Assembly: GCF_964340395.1 (NCBI RefSeq)
Contig: NC_135556.1
Span: forward strand, 16,953,642 to 17,017,641
Direction: 5' to 3'
Length of the DNA stretch: 64,000 nucleotides
Source: Glandiceps talaboti
Taxonomy: Eukaryota > Hemichordata > Enteropneusta > Spengelidae
How positions within the stretch are numbered: position 1 is the first letter of the stretch; every line of letters begins with the position of its first letter. The translations under genes and the position numbers were made by a program. The notes beneath the pieces were generated by a model that had not been told where the DNA came from, made no database searches, and saw only the letters and a program-made list of their open reading frames with translations. Of this stretch, positions 1 to 13,850 are shown one piece after another.

Positions 1-3000
1 CCACTGTCTGTGGTCTGGTAGACAATGCCTCCATACCATCATTGACAAACTTCTCTATTTCTGTAGTATGACTACTAATAGACTTTCTCAGTGACAACAA
101 TAACGCATCAAATAGTCTCTGGATGTGATCATCTATAACTGCCTTGACTGGTGTTGTAGATACTGTGATACAGTCTACTTTGATAACACTGTGAAAAGAA
201 GATATTAACATCAGCGTGTGTTCTTCTACATGGGTCAATTCTAGGATCTGGATGTTGTTCAGGTATATTACTATTAGAGACTATTACATTGCAGATATGT
301 AGATTTGCACAAATCTGTCCACACAAACAAACAAACAAACAAACAAGCACACATCCATCCATCCATATCCATCCATACACACACACACACACACACACAA
401 AGCACACACACACAAAGCACATACATAAACACATACATCCATACATACAGACACACACACACACACACACACACAATTTACAAACAAATAAATAAATAAA
501 TAAATAAATATAAAGTGACGACCATGCAGCATAGGAGATTTTTTTTTATTTGTTATTTTCACTTTCCGTTCTGCTGCATCTACAAATGAAGTGAAAGAAA
601 TTCAGTTTTTATCAGACAATCTACATCAAAATCTCACCCAGGTAACTTCTCTGCATCTCTTCCTCTGGCTTTCAAACCTCTAAAATTTCTTTCCCAGTCA
701 GGCACCGTCTGTAAATTTTCTTCCACAACTTGGTCCAGATCAAGGGAACCAAGCACAACCCAATCCTGAAAAAATTACAAGGTATAAACTCCTTTAGGAA
801 AAGAAACATATAAGACTGTAAAATATTGTTGTTGGCAGTGCTCCACATGGTTTGCTTATCACGAATAATTGGAACATGTGACTTTTGTCAAGAGGGCATT
901 TTTGTCACTTCATGGGTCAAATGAAAGCCAACCATACCTTGAACTTTGCCTTTGCAGCTTCAAGACGTGTAAATAGATCTTCTGCCTTGCGATACACAGT
1001 AGTGAAACCAGCTGCATTTCTCTCAATCATGACAGGGAAGATAAGATTCTCCAAGCTATCACCTACACCTTTGAAGTGATTCGGAATACATATAAACTTC
1101 TTCATTTCCCGGAAATACTTGGCACGGATTTCTTCCATGGGTGGACGGAACTGTAAGCGCTGTTGCCTGGGAGATACATCAGAAATAGAAATTTAATACA
1201 TGTAATTACAAAACAGCAGGTCTGCATGATTAGTAAAATGTAGAGGGTGTCAAAATGTTAGCCAGATACCTGTTGTTGATGTCAAACTATGAAACCAGGT
1301 AGCATTGAAAACACTGCATGCAAGACTGTAAATACCCTAAGTATACCACATTGATGTTGACATGTCATGGATTCTGTCATTATTAGATATGATCATCTGA
1401 ACCAAAAAATTTCATTAATTTCACTTTGCATTCACATGATTCCATGTGGAATGCTTGCCCATTTATTTGCATAACATTTTCGGCATTGCACTACAATGCT
1501 GATACCAATAGTATATACAAAATGTACATTCATGCAAGTAGTCACTGGTACCTATGTATTACATTTCTTTACCTGTATGTCAGCTCTACCCTGATTTCTG
1601 GTAAGTTTTCATTCAAAGCTTCTAACCCCATTTGATATTGGTGTTCTAAGGCTTTATACAGCTGTCTATCCCAATGGGCTTTCCATGGTTTCATATTATC
1701 ACTGCGGAATCCCTGGTACAGAAAAAACAACATATTTTTATAGTTATGACAGAATACAATAGCACTATAAATGGCAACTTGACAAGGGAGTTCCAATGCA
1801 GTATACTCATAAATTATTTGTACGTGTACTTGCTGTGTTTTCTAAGGCCAAACTTTCCCCTGTGAAGCATGTGAAAATGCAACAGAAAACAATGTATGCA
1901 TGAGTGCAATACCCTGAGTATCTCAACTGGCACTCACACTTCCTTAGGTTCTAGTAATAGCTTTTATGTTTTTATGTTTTCATCTAAAACAGGAACTGTT
2001 GAAAAAAAATATGTCAGTGTGTTAATTCATGCACATGTACCTAGAACACCTAGAGTGACTTGCTGGAATAAGTGTTAGTCATTCAAATTAATGGAATAGA
2101 CCTGTTGCTGGTTCCAAGATGCATTGTGCATCTACCCATACAACAGCATACATTCCATATGCAGGGTGTTTACACGTGCTACTCGAGGATGGCTGTCACT
2201 GACCATACCCTGGGTTCACTCGTAACTTCCTTCTCTGTCATTGATGGTGTTTTAGTCTTTGTTCTATAGAATCACTCACATCATTTCATGATGGAAATAT
2301 TATTTCAAATTTAATAAAGACAAAACAAGCCTAAACATGACAATGCGATCTCACGCAATGCATCTTGAAGCCAGAAAATCGACTATTAGTGACACTATAA
2401 TAATTTGATATCTTGGAGATTTTGTCTGACCTGTTGGACAAGGTTAGCCATCAAATGTCTGATATCCATCAGGCCTTCCTTCCATCGTGTCTGCTGTCTT
2501 AGCAGATCTACTCCCATTAGTGTTACCACCTGTCAAACAAGTCACATAAAAATAGTTTTAAAACAAATAATCACAAAAGTTGTCAACACTTCTGAAAGAT
2601 ATTTGTAAATGTAGAATTCAAGAAGCTATATCGTCATGGATAGAATTGAATGAGAAAATCATTTATGGTTGACACATAACCAAAAATAGCAATGTAAGAC
2701 AAGCTTTGAACTTTGACACATTCATATACATGTACAACTTTGTGTGAAAGTGTTTTCTTTTCTTTTCTCATATGGTAGTATAGAAAACCTACCATATACA
2801 ACCCTTTAAGAAATCAGTTTCTAGTAAATCTATGTAATTACAACCTACAAATAGGGTTAACTACAGTAGCAATCACAGCACTACTGGCAATATTCATGAA
2901 TTACAGCGAAAATTTCAAATCTACCATCTTGAATGGTGTATCATGGAAAATGTGGTAAATCTATCAGTGTTTTATTAAACAATCTTTCACATTGTTGATA

Positions 3001-5698
3001 ACAATAAATAATCTAGTCTTGTTCACCTACACCTTTTGAGGGCCTTCCTTCTAATCATCACAGATTAAAATATTACTGCAACTACAAATAATCCATATAA
3101 CTCTCTAGCATCGCAGCATGCTCAGTTAGAAATTACAGTAATTTGGCTATTGACTTACCTTTTCACATACTATATTGTGACACTTTCTAAGTCTTCTATT
3201 TTCAGATGTCAGTCTGTCGGCAGCAGTTTGTAGTTTTGCTATGTAGGCCTCCAGTTCTTCCGGGTTATCCCATGTGATTTGTACTTTACCATCACTCTCC
3301 TTAACTCCTGGTTTAGGATTCTTAATAATCTTTTCAAAAGCCAAGGCAGAGTCTAACATCATGGCTTGCTGACTGGGTATCATCTGCTGGTCAATGGTAT
3401 TGTAGAAATGGGCAACCTGGAAAGTAAAGGTGATACAGGATAGTTACATTTTGTTAGTCTTTCAACTTTATATCATTTGTGTTATATATGTAAAATACAG
3501 TGATTCTACTTGATTAGCCAATCAGACTTTCTTGTTATCTTGCTTGGCATGACTATTGTTAACATTTGAATTGTATACACAAAAAAAGTTAAATTCCATT
3601 GCCAAATGTCATAATGAATGTTTGATGTTTATTTTATTGTCAGTCTATGTGTTTGAGCCGTATGCTCATTGGTCAGTAGACCTATTATAATTGCAAAAAT
3701 AAATTGTGAACTTCTTGAACTATGTTTGATGGTGAAAAAAATGCTGCTTTTTTTTTTGCTTGAAGCATCCATAGTGTCATACCACATACATTAACTATAT
3801 CAAAGTGAAAAGTTATATCAAATGCACCCAGGGATAGAAACTATAATTATAATAGATAATTGAACTACAGTAACTATAAGGTGTAGACCATACCTGTTTC
3901 AGAATGACGCCATGTCTATAGAATTTCTGTGCAGTGCCTGCAGTGTGTTGTATCTTAGCTGGTACAGGGAAACCTAACGCTTGTAACTGACGGACTTCTC
4001 TCAATAAAGTTACAAGTCTTTCACTGTAATGTACTCTCAGTTTACCATCTTTATGGTTCAGTTCCATCAACTTTCCACTTGTCTGCAGACTATGAAGAAT
4101 ACACATGATACTAATTTAGTGTTATGTGCGACGTCTATCTTTGTGTGATCATGTATGCCATTGCATCGGAAAGATAAAGGATACACTAGTTTGGCCACTG
4201 GGGGCGCTATTCAGAAGTAGATATCTGACTGCTGTGAGAGTCTGCATGTACACCTATATACATGTACATGTACTTTAAAATCGTTCTTTGATGGCAAAAG
4301 TCTAATACCCCTATAGTTATGCTTCTTTCATTTTCATCTCCAATTTATTAGGAACTCATGAAGTTCTTCTATAAACACTTGTGTTTACTTCTTATACTAC
4401 GACACAACTGGCATCCATGACAAAAATTTAAAAAATATAAATGAACTTATTTTGAAAATAGAAATTTCAGAAAAATTATAACTCTTCATTTGGAAAAAAG
4501 GAAGTATTTTGCAATGTTACCTGAGTGGTTTGTATGGGTCATCAATTGATGCTTGCATATCTCTTGACCAATTATCAAACTGGTCTCTCCTCCATTGTTG
4601 TAATTCATCTAACAATTCTGCTGCATCTCGATTGAACCTTTTGAAGCCTGACAAATCACCAAGCAAAGCTTGAGCTGTCTTTGATGTTTCCTCAACCTTA
4701 ACATGATAAAAATATACAAAAACTTAATTACTGATTACAGAAAAGCCAAGGAAAAACTACTCAAAATCAGTGTCATGGTTTGAAAATATCATGAGCACGT
4801 TTGGGATTACACAGGAATGTAAGTTTTATTCTGATTCCCAGCCTTCACTAATATAGATTAAGTAGATTAAGTAAAAAGCAAATACGATTATGAACATGAA
4901 TCTGAATGTAGCTATGAATATGAATATGAATATGAATATGAATATGAATATGAATATGAATATGAATATGAATACGAATACGAATACGAATACGAATATA
5001 GATACTAATATGAATAAAAATGCAAAGAAATGCAAACACAAATACAAATACAAATAAATATAAACCCACTTACATTGTAGATACTATTTTCAATTGTAAA
5101 TAATATAACTAATATCATAGACAGTTTTTGCCTCCACTGTCCATATTTGCTAATATACATGGTTTTCTGAAATATCATTTCTTTGATTATTAACCCCTGG
5201 CAATATAGGGAGAAGACCATATTGCCCAAAAAAGAATATGAACAGTGCCTGAATGGCGGCATTATACATGTATCTATTGCATGTCAGCAAAATGATATTG
5301 AAATATTGTATGTTGTTTTGAGGTTCTGTCACAATGTTGTCTTCACCGACAAGGATAACAATATATACATAGTTCTCCTTACCTTTGCTTCTAGTTGTCT
5401 GACCCATACAATGTTATTGACCACTTCAGGTAGGTTTTTACCTGATGGAGAGGTACCATCACTGGTCCTTGTCACAAAGTCATCACGTATTGTCTTGATA
5501 TAAACCTGTAGCTGACCTAGCAGAGTCTCTCTGTTATGGAAATGTGAAAGTGTCTATTAGTATGACATCTATTCTGAAGGACTTCCTCTGATACAAGCAT
5601 AGAAACAGATACATACACATACACAGACACAGACACATGCTTACACATACACACATGCAGACACAGACACACACATGCACACAGATACACACACAGAC

Positions 5699-5729
<31 letters not shown>

Positions 5730-5743
5730 CACACAGACAGACA

Positions 5744-5808
<65 letters not shown>

Positions 5809-8800
5809 ATACACATATATATATCATGCTTACCTTTCAGCCACCAGCTCTTTACTAATATTGGGTCTTTTGACCAATTCCTTGTATCGTTGGAATTCTC
5901 TAAGTAGCTGATGCGAGTTGGCTTCTAATTCTCTGAACTGTGTACGTAGTTTACCAGCAATTCTCTGTTCAGCCGGTACCATAGCTGTCAAATGGATGAT
6001 AAAATCATAAATTAAAATTGATATTAAATTTCCTCCTGTCCAACATTTTTATGCAGCATAAATTGAAATCTATGAGTCAGAAGCTTGTAAAGTCACAACA
6101 GTTTTTTTTTTTAAATAATAATTTTTATAAGTTGAAATTCTATGTCCACAGATGCTACTTGAATATGTATCTATTATCAACCTATGCTTGGAGTGACACT
6201 AAACCCATGACATCCCTACTGACATTGCGAATGGGTATGGAAATCAAATCTTTGATTATCATGCTGGTACAGTGGAAGTGATCATTTTACCATTCTCATG
6301 TTATGTATGTTAAAAGCAGATTTAATCTGGAAAAAAACAACAACATTACTAATTTTTCAGAAACAGATTTAGACTTGATATTAGCATGCTATTCACATAC
6401 CTCTTTCATATTGTGATACAGCAGCTCTCCACAATGGTTGTGTATATGGGTTATATTGTAATGGATTGAGTCCAGCAAATGGAGAAAAGGCATCAGCTGT
6501 ACGTAGTTCTTGTTGTTCACTGTTAGATAGAAGTCTGACCAATTGTTCATGTACAGTTCTCAATGTGGATACCTGGATCACCATAGAGGAAAATGAATTA
6601 CATCAATTGAAACTTTTTTTTTTTTTCTCTTCAGATACATACAGACACTTTTGAAAAGCTATAGTATCATGCAATCATTTTTTTCTATGAATAGCAAATG
6701 ACACATATAACCACTCTCGACAAACAATTATTTTTCGTTCAGCTGACTGAGATATAGGTGACATAAAGGTCCTTTATCATTCAGCAAGATAAGGGGCCTT
6801 TTCAAGGAAAACACAAAAGATATACCTAGGGGGTCTTGTCACAAACAATGGGAAACAAAATTATGATTAGACATCTTTCACAGTATTTCCATCAAAATTA
6901 CAAACATTGTTGAAGAATAAATAAACTGGCTTTTGACTTCCTTTTGTAAGACAACACTGACTTTGTAGTAACATATAAAAAGTACAAATGTGACCCACCT
7001 CTTCAAGTCTGTTGCCAAGACTACCTAGTCCCTCTGGTACATATTTCTCTCCTTTCCATTGATGAGGTGTATATCTCTTCCAGAATTGTACAGTAAGTTG
7101 TTCACAAGCAACAACCCATCGTTCACAGATCGCAATGCCTGATCTCAGTGCTTCTTTCACTTTATGAAATGGATCACGCCATAGATCCAGGGATCCTAGT
7201 TTACGTTGTACATATCTGCCTAGTGCTCCACCTGGAGTGACAAAATATAAACAACAATGAATGGGCAGTGAAAGAGCTACTTCAGAGCCCAATATTTATA
7301 ACTGGGTTTAATACCCTCAAAAATGTACCTGATTACCAAAGGGTTTTTACTGGGTTGCGTTCCTCATTCATATATCATTCATTGATAGATTGAAACTAAA
7401 AGGTGCTGATCATGAGGTGTTTTGAAATGTTACATTATACATTTGGTCTTACAGATATAAGCTTTACTGATCCTTATTTACAGAAAAGGGGAACTTTCAA
7501 GCCTCCATCTTGAATATCAAAATGATTTTGAAAGGTGAATTATGGGAAATGTTGTAGCATTTCCTTGATAAACTGTTGTAAACAATCTGTTCCAATGTTT
7601 GTTACTACAACAATTATCAGTAATATTTTAGTCTTGGTTAACCAGACCATTGTAAGAGGGCTTACCCTGTACTGTGACCACCCCAGATTACATATCACTG
7701 CAAGTACAAATAATCCCACAGTCCTTTGCATCTGAGCATGATCATTTTAGATTGCAAACAAGCTGACATTTTATAAGCTTGTTGTGACAATTGCAGTCAG
7801 TCTGATTACTATAGGATATCAACTGGGAGACATGGCCTTGAGATTAGTAATATCTGTTTTTATACTGCATGTTAGACAAAACAAGACAATATCCACTCTA
7901 TCGTCGAACACAGTGTTTCAACTTACCAACAACTTCCATCAAATGTCTCATCCTTGTCTCAGGGTAAGGATCAAATTCAGTTTGTTTCCAGATATCATCC
8001 AGACAATCCTGTGTGGTTTCCACTAATTCTAGACCTTCCACGAGCGCCAGGGCATCCAGATTACCATATTCCCTGGATACTGGTTGGAATAATTCCTGGA
8101 AATTTTGGGCTCTTTCCTTGTTTTCCAGCTTGGAACTGGTGATGGCTACTTCAGCCCAATATTGGATTTCATCAGATGGTGTCAAAATACCTATGAAAAA
8201 CATTACAGTGCATTTGAAATAAGTCTTGTGTTATAACTCATCAAACATCAATACATGAAATCATACACATTTTTCCTTTTCATCAACACTTTTTATGAGC
8301 TATTTTCTTTTGCAATGCTCATTTTTCCAAATTTTCCTGAAGATATATCAGTTTATAACAGTCAGTTAGTCTATACCAGTGGTATATCAGTAGTATAGAA
8401 GTAAAGCCACACAAAATGCAAACAGTACACCTTCAAGGCACAAAATTGCGGTGGTTGCTATTTCAAATAATTATATTACTGTATTCAACTTCTGTACTAT
8501 AATAAGGAGTGAAGTTTTTCATGTGCTACATATGAGTCAATACATGGTTAGACTGTACAATACATTGTGTTGCTTTGCCCTCATTGACCTGCTGTGAAAG
8601 GGGCTGACTGATATGTGAGGACATCCCATCATGGTATATCTTACAGACTATATACGTACATGGTCAGTCCAAACAGAATATCATCTCAAAATAGGAAATA
8701 AACCAAAAGTCTTGTATCATTACATAATCTGAATGGAATACTAAAACTCACCTCCAAGACTATCATCTTTTTTATTACTTCTCATCGAAGGGTCTTGTTT

Positions 8801-10496
8801 TCTGATAACACTACCTAATCCTGCTTCTAATTCACTCAGTAAACTTTGGAGCTTGGGATCAAAATTACGACTCCATTTCTCGTTTTCCAGCAGTAGTGGA
8901 GCAAATACCTGTACAGAAGGATAAACACAGATGCACACAAAAAAATGTTATGAGTCACATGTACATGTACTTCGGAAATCAATGATCACTTGAAAAGATT
9001 AGATGTAAGGAAACTGCTTTTAACTTGTTTAAATGTGTATGAATCTTAACCCTGTGAGAAAGTTCAATTGATGACATAGTAATATATCTTACATTGTGTG
9101 ATAAAATATTTTCAAGTCTGTATTCATTGAAACATAACCTGTAGTTAGTGTTAATGAAAATTTAACACTAAAGCCATTACACATGTACATAATTACAATT
9201 ACATACATGTCTAATATTTTAAGCTTAAATGCGTGATTCCATCATCCATGTTTGAAAATTTACAAATTCACAATTTACATGTAGGTGATACAAAAGCACC
9301 TGTACAGTACTGTTTGCTAACTGCTCCTAACATACTTTGTGAGCCCCTGATCCAAAGGAGGTGCAATAAACAAACAAACAAACAAACAAACAAACAAACA
9401 AACAAACACGAATTTTAGCAAACAACATTACAAAAAGTATGTCTCAGAAGATAAATTTAGTTTTGATTTCACAGCAGCTTACCTTCTGTACAGAATGGTA
9501 CAATGCATTGACAGGAGAATCCAACATGGATGATACAAATACATTAGAATGTAAATTATCAGGTGTTATTACTTCTGGTTGTAATTTGAAGAATACCAAC
9601 ACTTTCTCTTTTGTATCACTTGGCTCAACCTGAATAAAAAGTAGTAGAAACATAGATGTTTGTGTAAAGTAATGTACAACAATACCTGAAATTGATAAAA
9701 ACTGATAATGGTAATTCACTGCAAATATAGCAGTATAATAACATGCTCAATTTTAATTAAGCTTTAGACGCAGAATATATATGTAAAAAGATGTAAAAAG
9801 ATTATAAAATAGAGTATTCAATCCTATACCTCTACAATGAGATTCTGTCTATATATATTATCATCACAATCCATACAATTCTACTGACATCTCTCTCAAA
9901 CATTCTGGGGTCATCATGATGAAAACCACAAAGAAAAGTCAAGTATGAAACTAGTTCTTGTGCCTAACCTCTTTACAGTTTTAACCTAGCTAGCCTGTCG
10001 ACTGGCTGGATTTGTGACTCTAGCTTCACTATCACATATTATTATGGACAGTATGCTAATGAACAAGTATAGCAAAGTCATGGTCCAACCAGTGGATGGG
10101 CTTAGTTTCATCAACCTCACACTCACAGTCACTTATTATATACATGTATCATTATAGTAAATTCCCCTTTTTATCCAAGACAATCTACGTAATTAAAATC
10201 ATTCCCCTCACTTATTTCACATTTCTAGATGCAGTACTTTAACAACAACTCATGCAAAAAACAGATTGTTATTTCTAAGCATATTTCAACCATACCTTAT
10301 TGAGCATTTGAACTTGTTTATTGCCACCATGCGTTTCCAGTCTTGCAGCCAATACTCCACAGTTTCCATCATCCAAGAATCCGTTCAACTCGCTGCTATT
10401 GGATAACTGTGAAATAGCTGGATCAGATACTGGAATACTAAAGTAATTTCCAGTCGTTGTCAGGAGAAACTCCTTTCTGGAGTCCCCAGTGGGCAT
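1..10496 (-). CDS. DYNC2H1: Cytoplasmic dynein 2 heavy chain, N-terminal tail (partial; 16 exons, runs off the left edge)
   Basis: Heavy chain of the motor for retrograde intraflagellar transport in cilia. The window holds only the tail (about 962 residues of roughly 4,300), which binds intermediate chains; no AAA+ ATPase module is present. Coding exons in transcript order: 10296-10496, 9483-9629, 8752-8908, 7927-8190, 6999-7231, 6401-6572, 5834-5984, 5383-5530, 4521-4696, 3894-4089, 3159-3416, 2431-2529, 1573-1712, 938-1166, 638-765 and 1-188 (cut by the edge). All have AG acceptors and GT donors, and every phase joins without a frameshift. The start is ATG 10494-10496 (MPTGDSRKEFLLTTTGNYF). 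Blocks shared with human DYNC2H1 (from memory) include FDPKLQ-LLSELEAGLG, LVETTQD-DD-W-QTE, GLNPLQYNPYT-PLW, VRQL-ALGF-VPAKIQ, QITWDNP-ELE-YI and YKALEHQYQMGLEALNENLPEI. Introns contain microsatellites and two copies of a TA-flanked MITE. Identity is secure; the exon edges are my own splice-site readings. Confidence 0.96.
322..512. repeat. Compound microsatellite (CAAA)n (CATC)n (CA)n (AAAT)n
   Basis: Four adjacent simple-repeat blocks in the DYNC2H1 intron between the exons ending at 188 and starting at 638. Confidence 0.95.
2906..3140. mobile_element. MITE, TA-flanked family, copy 1 (degraded)
   Basis: Shares blocks with the copies at 7489 and 54196: TTTCAAAT-TACCATCTTGAAT near the left end, then ATCATGGAAAAT, then ACAAATAATCC and GCAGCATGCTCAGT near the right end. 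The terminal GGGAA is lost. It lies in a DYNC2H1 intron. Confidence 0.55.
4913..5000. repeat. Hexanucleotide microsatellite (AATATG)n
   Basis: About a dozen head-to-tail hexamers, drifting to AATACG at the right end, followed by AAATAC-rich sequence. In a DYNC2H1 intron. Confidence 0.95.
5605..5819. repeat. Compound (CA)n/(CAGA)n microsatellite
   Basis: Mixed CA and CAGA units ending in a long pure CA run and a short AT run. It ends about 15 bp from the donor side of the DYNC2H1 exon 5834-5984, unusually close to a splice site. Confidence 0.95.
7489..7762. mobile_element. MITE, TA-flanked family, copy 2
   Basis: Begins GGGAACTTTCAAGCCTCC and ends near TTTAGATTGCAAACAAG. Shared internal blocks are CATCTTGAAT, ATTATGGGAAAT, ACAAATAATCCCA, AGTCCTTTGCATCTGAGCAT. 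The right terminus is eroded. In a DYNC2H1 intron. Confidence 0.6.
9369..9408. repeat. (CAAA)n microsatellite
   Basis: Ten tetranucleotide units in a DYNC2H1 intron. Confidence 0.9.
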
Positions 10497-10522
10497 TTTG
10501 TTTTATTGATAAGGCTTCTCCT
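10497..10522 (-). other. DYNC2H1: DYNC2H1 5' UTR part of the start-codon exon
   Basis: On the minus strand a pyrimidine-rich TTTCTTACAG acceptor (10523 onward) precedes 26 untranslated bases and then the ATG. This implies an intron in the 5' UTR and a non-coding first exon upstream. Confidence 0.6.
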
Positions 10523-11069
10523 CTGTAAGAAAGATCAAATACAACAGAATCATGAGAATTATAATCTTATACCTATGGTTTATGCAAACTACACTGTCTA
10601 CTATACAATGCTCATTTACATATAACTGTTGGTACTGCAAGCCTCATACAGATTATATCAAAACTTGCACCAGGACTTTCAATGTAGATTCTAAAACATA
10701 TTTTGGTCCAGGAGACAATCAACCCTGACATAAACCAAATGCATTGTTAATTTGACACACATTTGAGCAAATGATAGAATTCAGCCTGGCAGAAAAAATG
10801 AAATTCCTGGTTGTATTCCTGAATCTGCATTTCTATTATCATGCTGACTGGGTTATAATTGTGAAATGCTTTCCACATCCATTTTGACGAAAGTAAGCTT
10901 ACTGTGTTCAGATAGAGAAAACGATGGTATCTACCAGGTATTCAATATTACACTGTAAAATAACTTCATGACATTTTTTATTGCTATTTCAAAACATTTC
11001 AAATACTCAAACAACTCAATGAATTTGTGTAAATTAACTAAAATACAATGTACACAGTGATGTCTACAC

Positions 11070-11074
11070 GCACA

Positions 11075-11107
<33 letters not shown>
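11070..11107. repeat. (CA)n microsatellite
   Basis: Short CA run inside the predicted 5' UTR intron of DYNC2H1. Confidence 0.9.
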
Positions 11108-11109
<2 letters not shown>

Positions 11110-11838
11110 TTTTCAGCAACTATAAATATTAATAATATCGGATAATATTTTTCAATATCACTGTACTGAAAAAGACAAACAACTACCATTATTGCCATAC
11201 TACATTACAAACATTTTATAGACGATAACTGTTTTAACTATTTTTTTTCCCAAATCTTAATATAGCTGAATCTGCAATAATTAAATCCTCTCTTAATGTC
11301 AGCCAGCTGTGATTGTGAACCTAAATGAGATACACACTTGAATTATAATAGATTCCCTGATCGTGTGGATTTCAATGCAGTAATATAATTCAGATCATGT
11401 AATGTTACAGTGATAATTGGTCGGGCACAAATGGACACAGTAATAGCCAGTATAGTTTACAAATACAATCACAGTACTTAAAGTATCAGGTGATAATTGA
11501 ACAGGGATAAAATTGTCATTGACAAATAATTACATCATCATGGTGATTGATACATTAAAATTAAATCAGAATTTTGGAATTTCTTTTCATGAAATTCAAA
11601 AAAAATGATCATAATAATAAAACAATTGATTTCAAACAGAAAATGTAAAGCATGTTTGCTTCGACATTCATTTCACTGAGTTATTTTGTATGCAACACAT
11701 AATTTTGCAACATCGTCTTCACATGATGTTGTTGAAGATGTTCACATTCTGGCGACTGTCAGACCTGTTTCATGTGTTTATCGACCACTGATATTTCCAA
11801 ATGAAAATAAACAAAATCTCTTGCATTTGTGATCATAC

Positions 11839-12050
11839 CTGTCTGTAAAATTAGTTATTCCTCTCAAACCAGTAAAATTTTACGGCCTCTTCGCGCTAAC
11901 AGTGCGGTTGCGTCTGTATCTATGGTTATCAGGTGGTGCATAGACAACAACCCGGCATTTCTATTTTGACCTGAGGAATGTCTGGTCACTGACCGCTGGA
12001 GCTGTAAAACATCTAATGATTCGTCATTTCAAGTCATGTGACAGACATAT
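11839..12050 (-). other. DYNC2H1: Predicted non-coding first exon of DYNC2H1
   Basis: On the minus strand this stretch ends in a good donor, CAG|GTATGATC (exon edge 11839), and can splice to the acceptor at 10523. The upper boundary (transcription start) is a guess within the more GC-rich, CpG-containing divergent promoter. If transcription starts above 11941, the leader contains a 25-codon upstream ORF (MHHLITIDTDATALLARRG...) that ends before the donor. No transcript evidence is available here. Confidence 0.45.
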
Positions 12051-12130
12051 GATAAGAACAGCCTATCACAGAAGTTGTTGGGTATTGGGCTGAAGTTTCT
12101 TCAACGCGCATGTGTGAGACCAACATGGCG
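11900..12130. promoter_or_regulatory. Candidate bidirectional promoter of DYNC2H1 and DCUN1D5
   Basis: This is the interval between the predicted first exons of two divergent genes. It is richer in G+C and CpG than its surroundings (for example CTTCGCGCTAAC near 11890 and AACGCGCATG near 12103). ATGGCGG at 12125-12131, in the context CAACATGGCGGATC, resembles a YY1 site, which often lies just downstream of housekeeping transcription starts. A degenerate RFX X-box-like motif (GGTGCA-TA-GACAAC) sits at 11935-11948, of interest because DYNC2H1 is a ciliary gene. Factor assignments are inferences from short motifs. Confidence 0.45.
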
Positions 12131-12211
12131 GATCTTTTGACGAAATCGTGAAACTTTGTTGATTTGACAGATTTTTACCGGTTATAGTAACTCCCGCTCC
12201 ACAGGTTTTAT
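12100..12211 (+). other. DCUN1D5: Predicted non-coding first exon of DCUN1D5
   Basis: Ends at a near-consensus donor, TTTTAT|GTGAGTAG (GT at 12212); an alternative donor, CCACAG|GTTTTA, lies just upstream. It holds a short upstream ORF starting in the ATGGCGG motif at 12125 (MADLLTKS then stop). The 5' limit is approximate. Confidence 0.4.
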
Positions 12212-13050
12212 GTGAGTAGTGTCTGAAGCCAAGGAGATAATTTAGAGGGCAGAAATGAGTCTGTTATGAATGAAACATTTCGAGAAGGCGGACTTTTAGC
12301 TGTGCTAAAATTGGCCGCCATTGCGTGAATGTATTAGTTTATTAGCACTACATGCAGATGATGAATCGCAATGAATTGAATGGGTGGAATGTAGGTTGTT
12401 TCGTAACCAAGCATAGTTGTCGAGTCATCGAATATCGCTTCTTTTGCGCTTTTGAGCTCATTATCTCCTCGTCTCTAAATTTTGCGAGGTTAGCAGTTTA
12501 GACCGTTATGCATATTCGACATTGTGGTTGTTTTTCCCGGTAACGTCGTCACTGAGTGAGTGCCGATCAAGGGTACATATCGAGTGACCGGGCATTCGAA
12601 CAATTAATCTTGTTTACATTGCTATCGCACTGCAGATAAGGACTGTGTTCTTTGCTTTAGCATTAATATATAGTTGACAAACAGCGTATTTATTACTATC
12701 CTAGTTTCGCTGAACTTGGCCCATGTTTGACGAATACATAGATTTGTAAATTGGTGCATAATGTGATCATTTTTGTGTAACGTTGCATTTGTAAAAGTAG
12801 TTTGTGGCGTCAAAACAAAGAAAGGGACTTTATTATGCTTGGTGAGTTTCGATAACTTATTAAACTTACTGAACCTAAAATTCATAAAATATGATATGCC
12901 ACCTTCGATATTGTGACCATAAATTCTTCAAAATAGGAAAAATTCTTTTCCTGAAAAAATGAAAATATGATGGAGGTCACCTAGCTAACGTCGCCGCAAA
13001 CCACGGCCTGTTTTACGGTAACGTTCTTGACGAGTCTCCCACAGGTGTAG

Positions 13051-13053
<3 letters not shown>

Positions 13054-13107
<54 letters not shown>

Positions 13108-13118
13108 TAATAATAATT
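13054..13118. repeat. (AAT)n microsatellite
   Basis: About 20 trinucleotide units with one interruption, in the first intron of DCUN1D5. Confidence 0.95.
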
Positions 13119-13609
13119 TATTTTTTAAAGACCACTACACAAACATGTCTCAGCGGTCTGAACATTACAAAATGAGAAAGACTAGCAAAAGAGCAACAGC
13201 AACAAAAATCTAGCATAAGAACACAATAACTCTAGAAATAATAACTCTGGCTTTCGAGAATGCCCAGCTAATAACCTTGAGAAAATGTTTGGAAAATTAA
13301 GCCTGCAGTGTATTCTCCTTCAAAATTTGTGATTTTATAAATATATACATTTAAATATATGCACTGCATGTACATGGTTTGCATATCATGTTGTTTTCAT
13401 ATGAATAGAGATATGCATGAATATTAATTATCATTACAACATTAAAAGTCTAAACATGTCAAGAAACAAAAATATCATTTAGTTACTGTTTTTCTGTGCA
13501 GTCTGGTACTAGTATTTGCCACACTAGTTTATGGAAAAGACACCACTAACTTGTATTCGTTATTTATATTTGTAAACAACACCTAACTGAAATGTGCATA
13601 CAATTTCAG

Positions 13610-13714
13610 GTTGGGACAGGTGAAACAGTACAGCTAGCTGTGTTGAACTTCTCCTTGGACTCTACCATCCTGGAGCATCATTGTCAACCCTTATATTGCT
13701 CATTTACACATCTG
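13610..13714 (+). other. DCUN1D5: Possible 105-nt second exon of DCUN1D5 (5' UTR or N-terminal extension)
   Basis: Bounded by CAATTTCAG and a GTAGGG donor, 35 codons long and open in one frame. It would join the next exon (14649) in phase 0, and that exon is also open upstream of its first ATG. The intervening reading frame has no convincing ATG of its own, so it is more likely untranslated, or coding only with an initiator elsewhere. Human DCUN1D4 has an N-terminal extension at the same place, but I see no sequence match. Confidence 0.3.
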
Positions 13715-13749
13715 GTAGGGACTTTAGAAGCCTATTTTTTTAGTATGCT

Positions 13750-13751
<2 letters not shown>

Positions 13752-13816
<65 letters not shown>

Positions 13817-13850
13817 CCTGTCTGTCTGTCTGTCTGTCTGTCTGTCTGAC
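13752..13850. repeat. (TG)n then (TCTG)n microsatellite
   Basis: Begins 37 bp after the possible exon 13610-13714 and ends in seven TCTG-type units. Confidence 0.95.
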
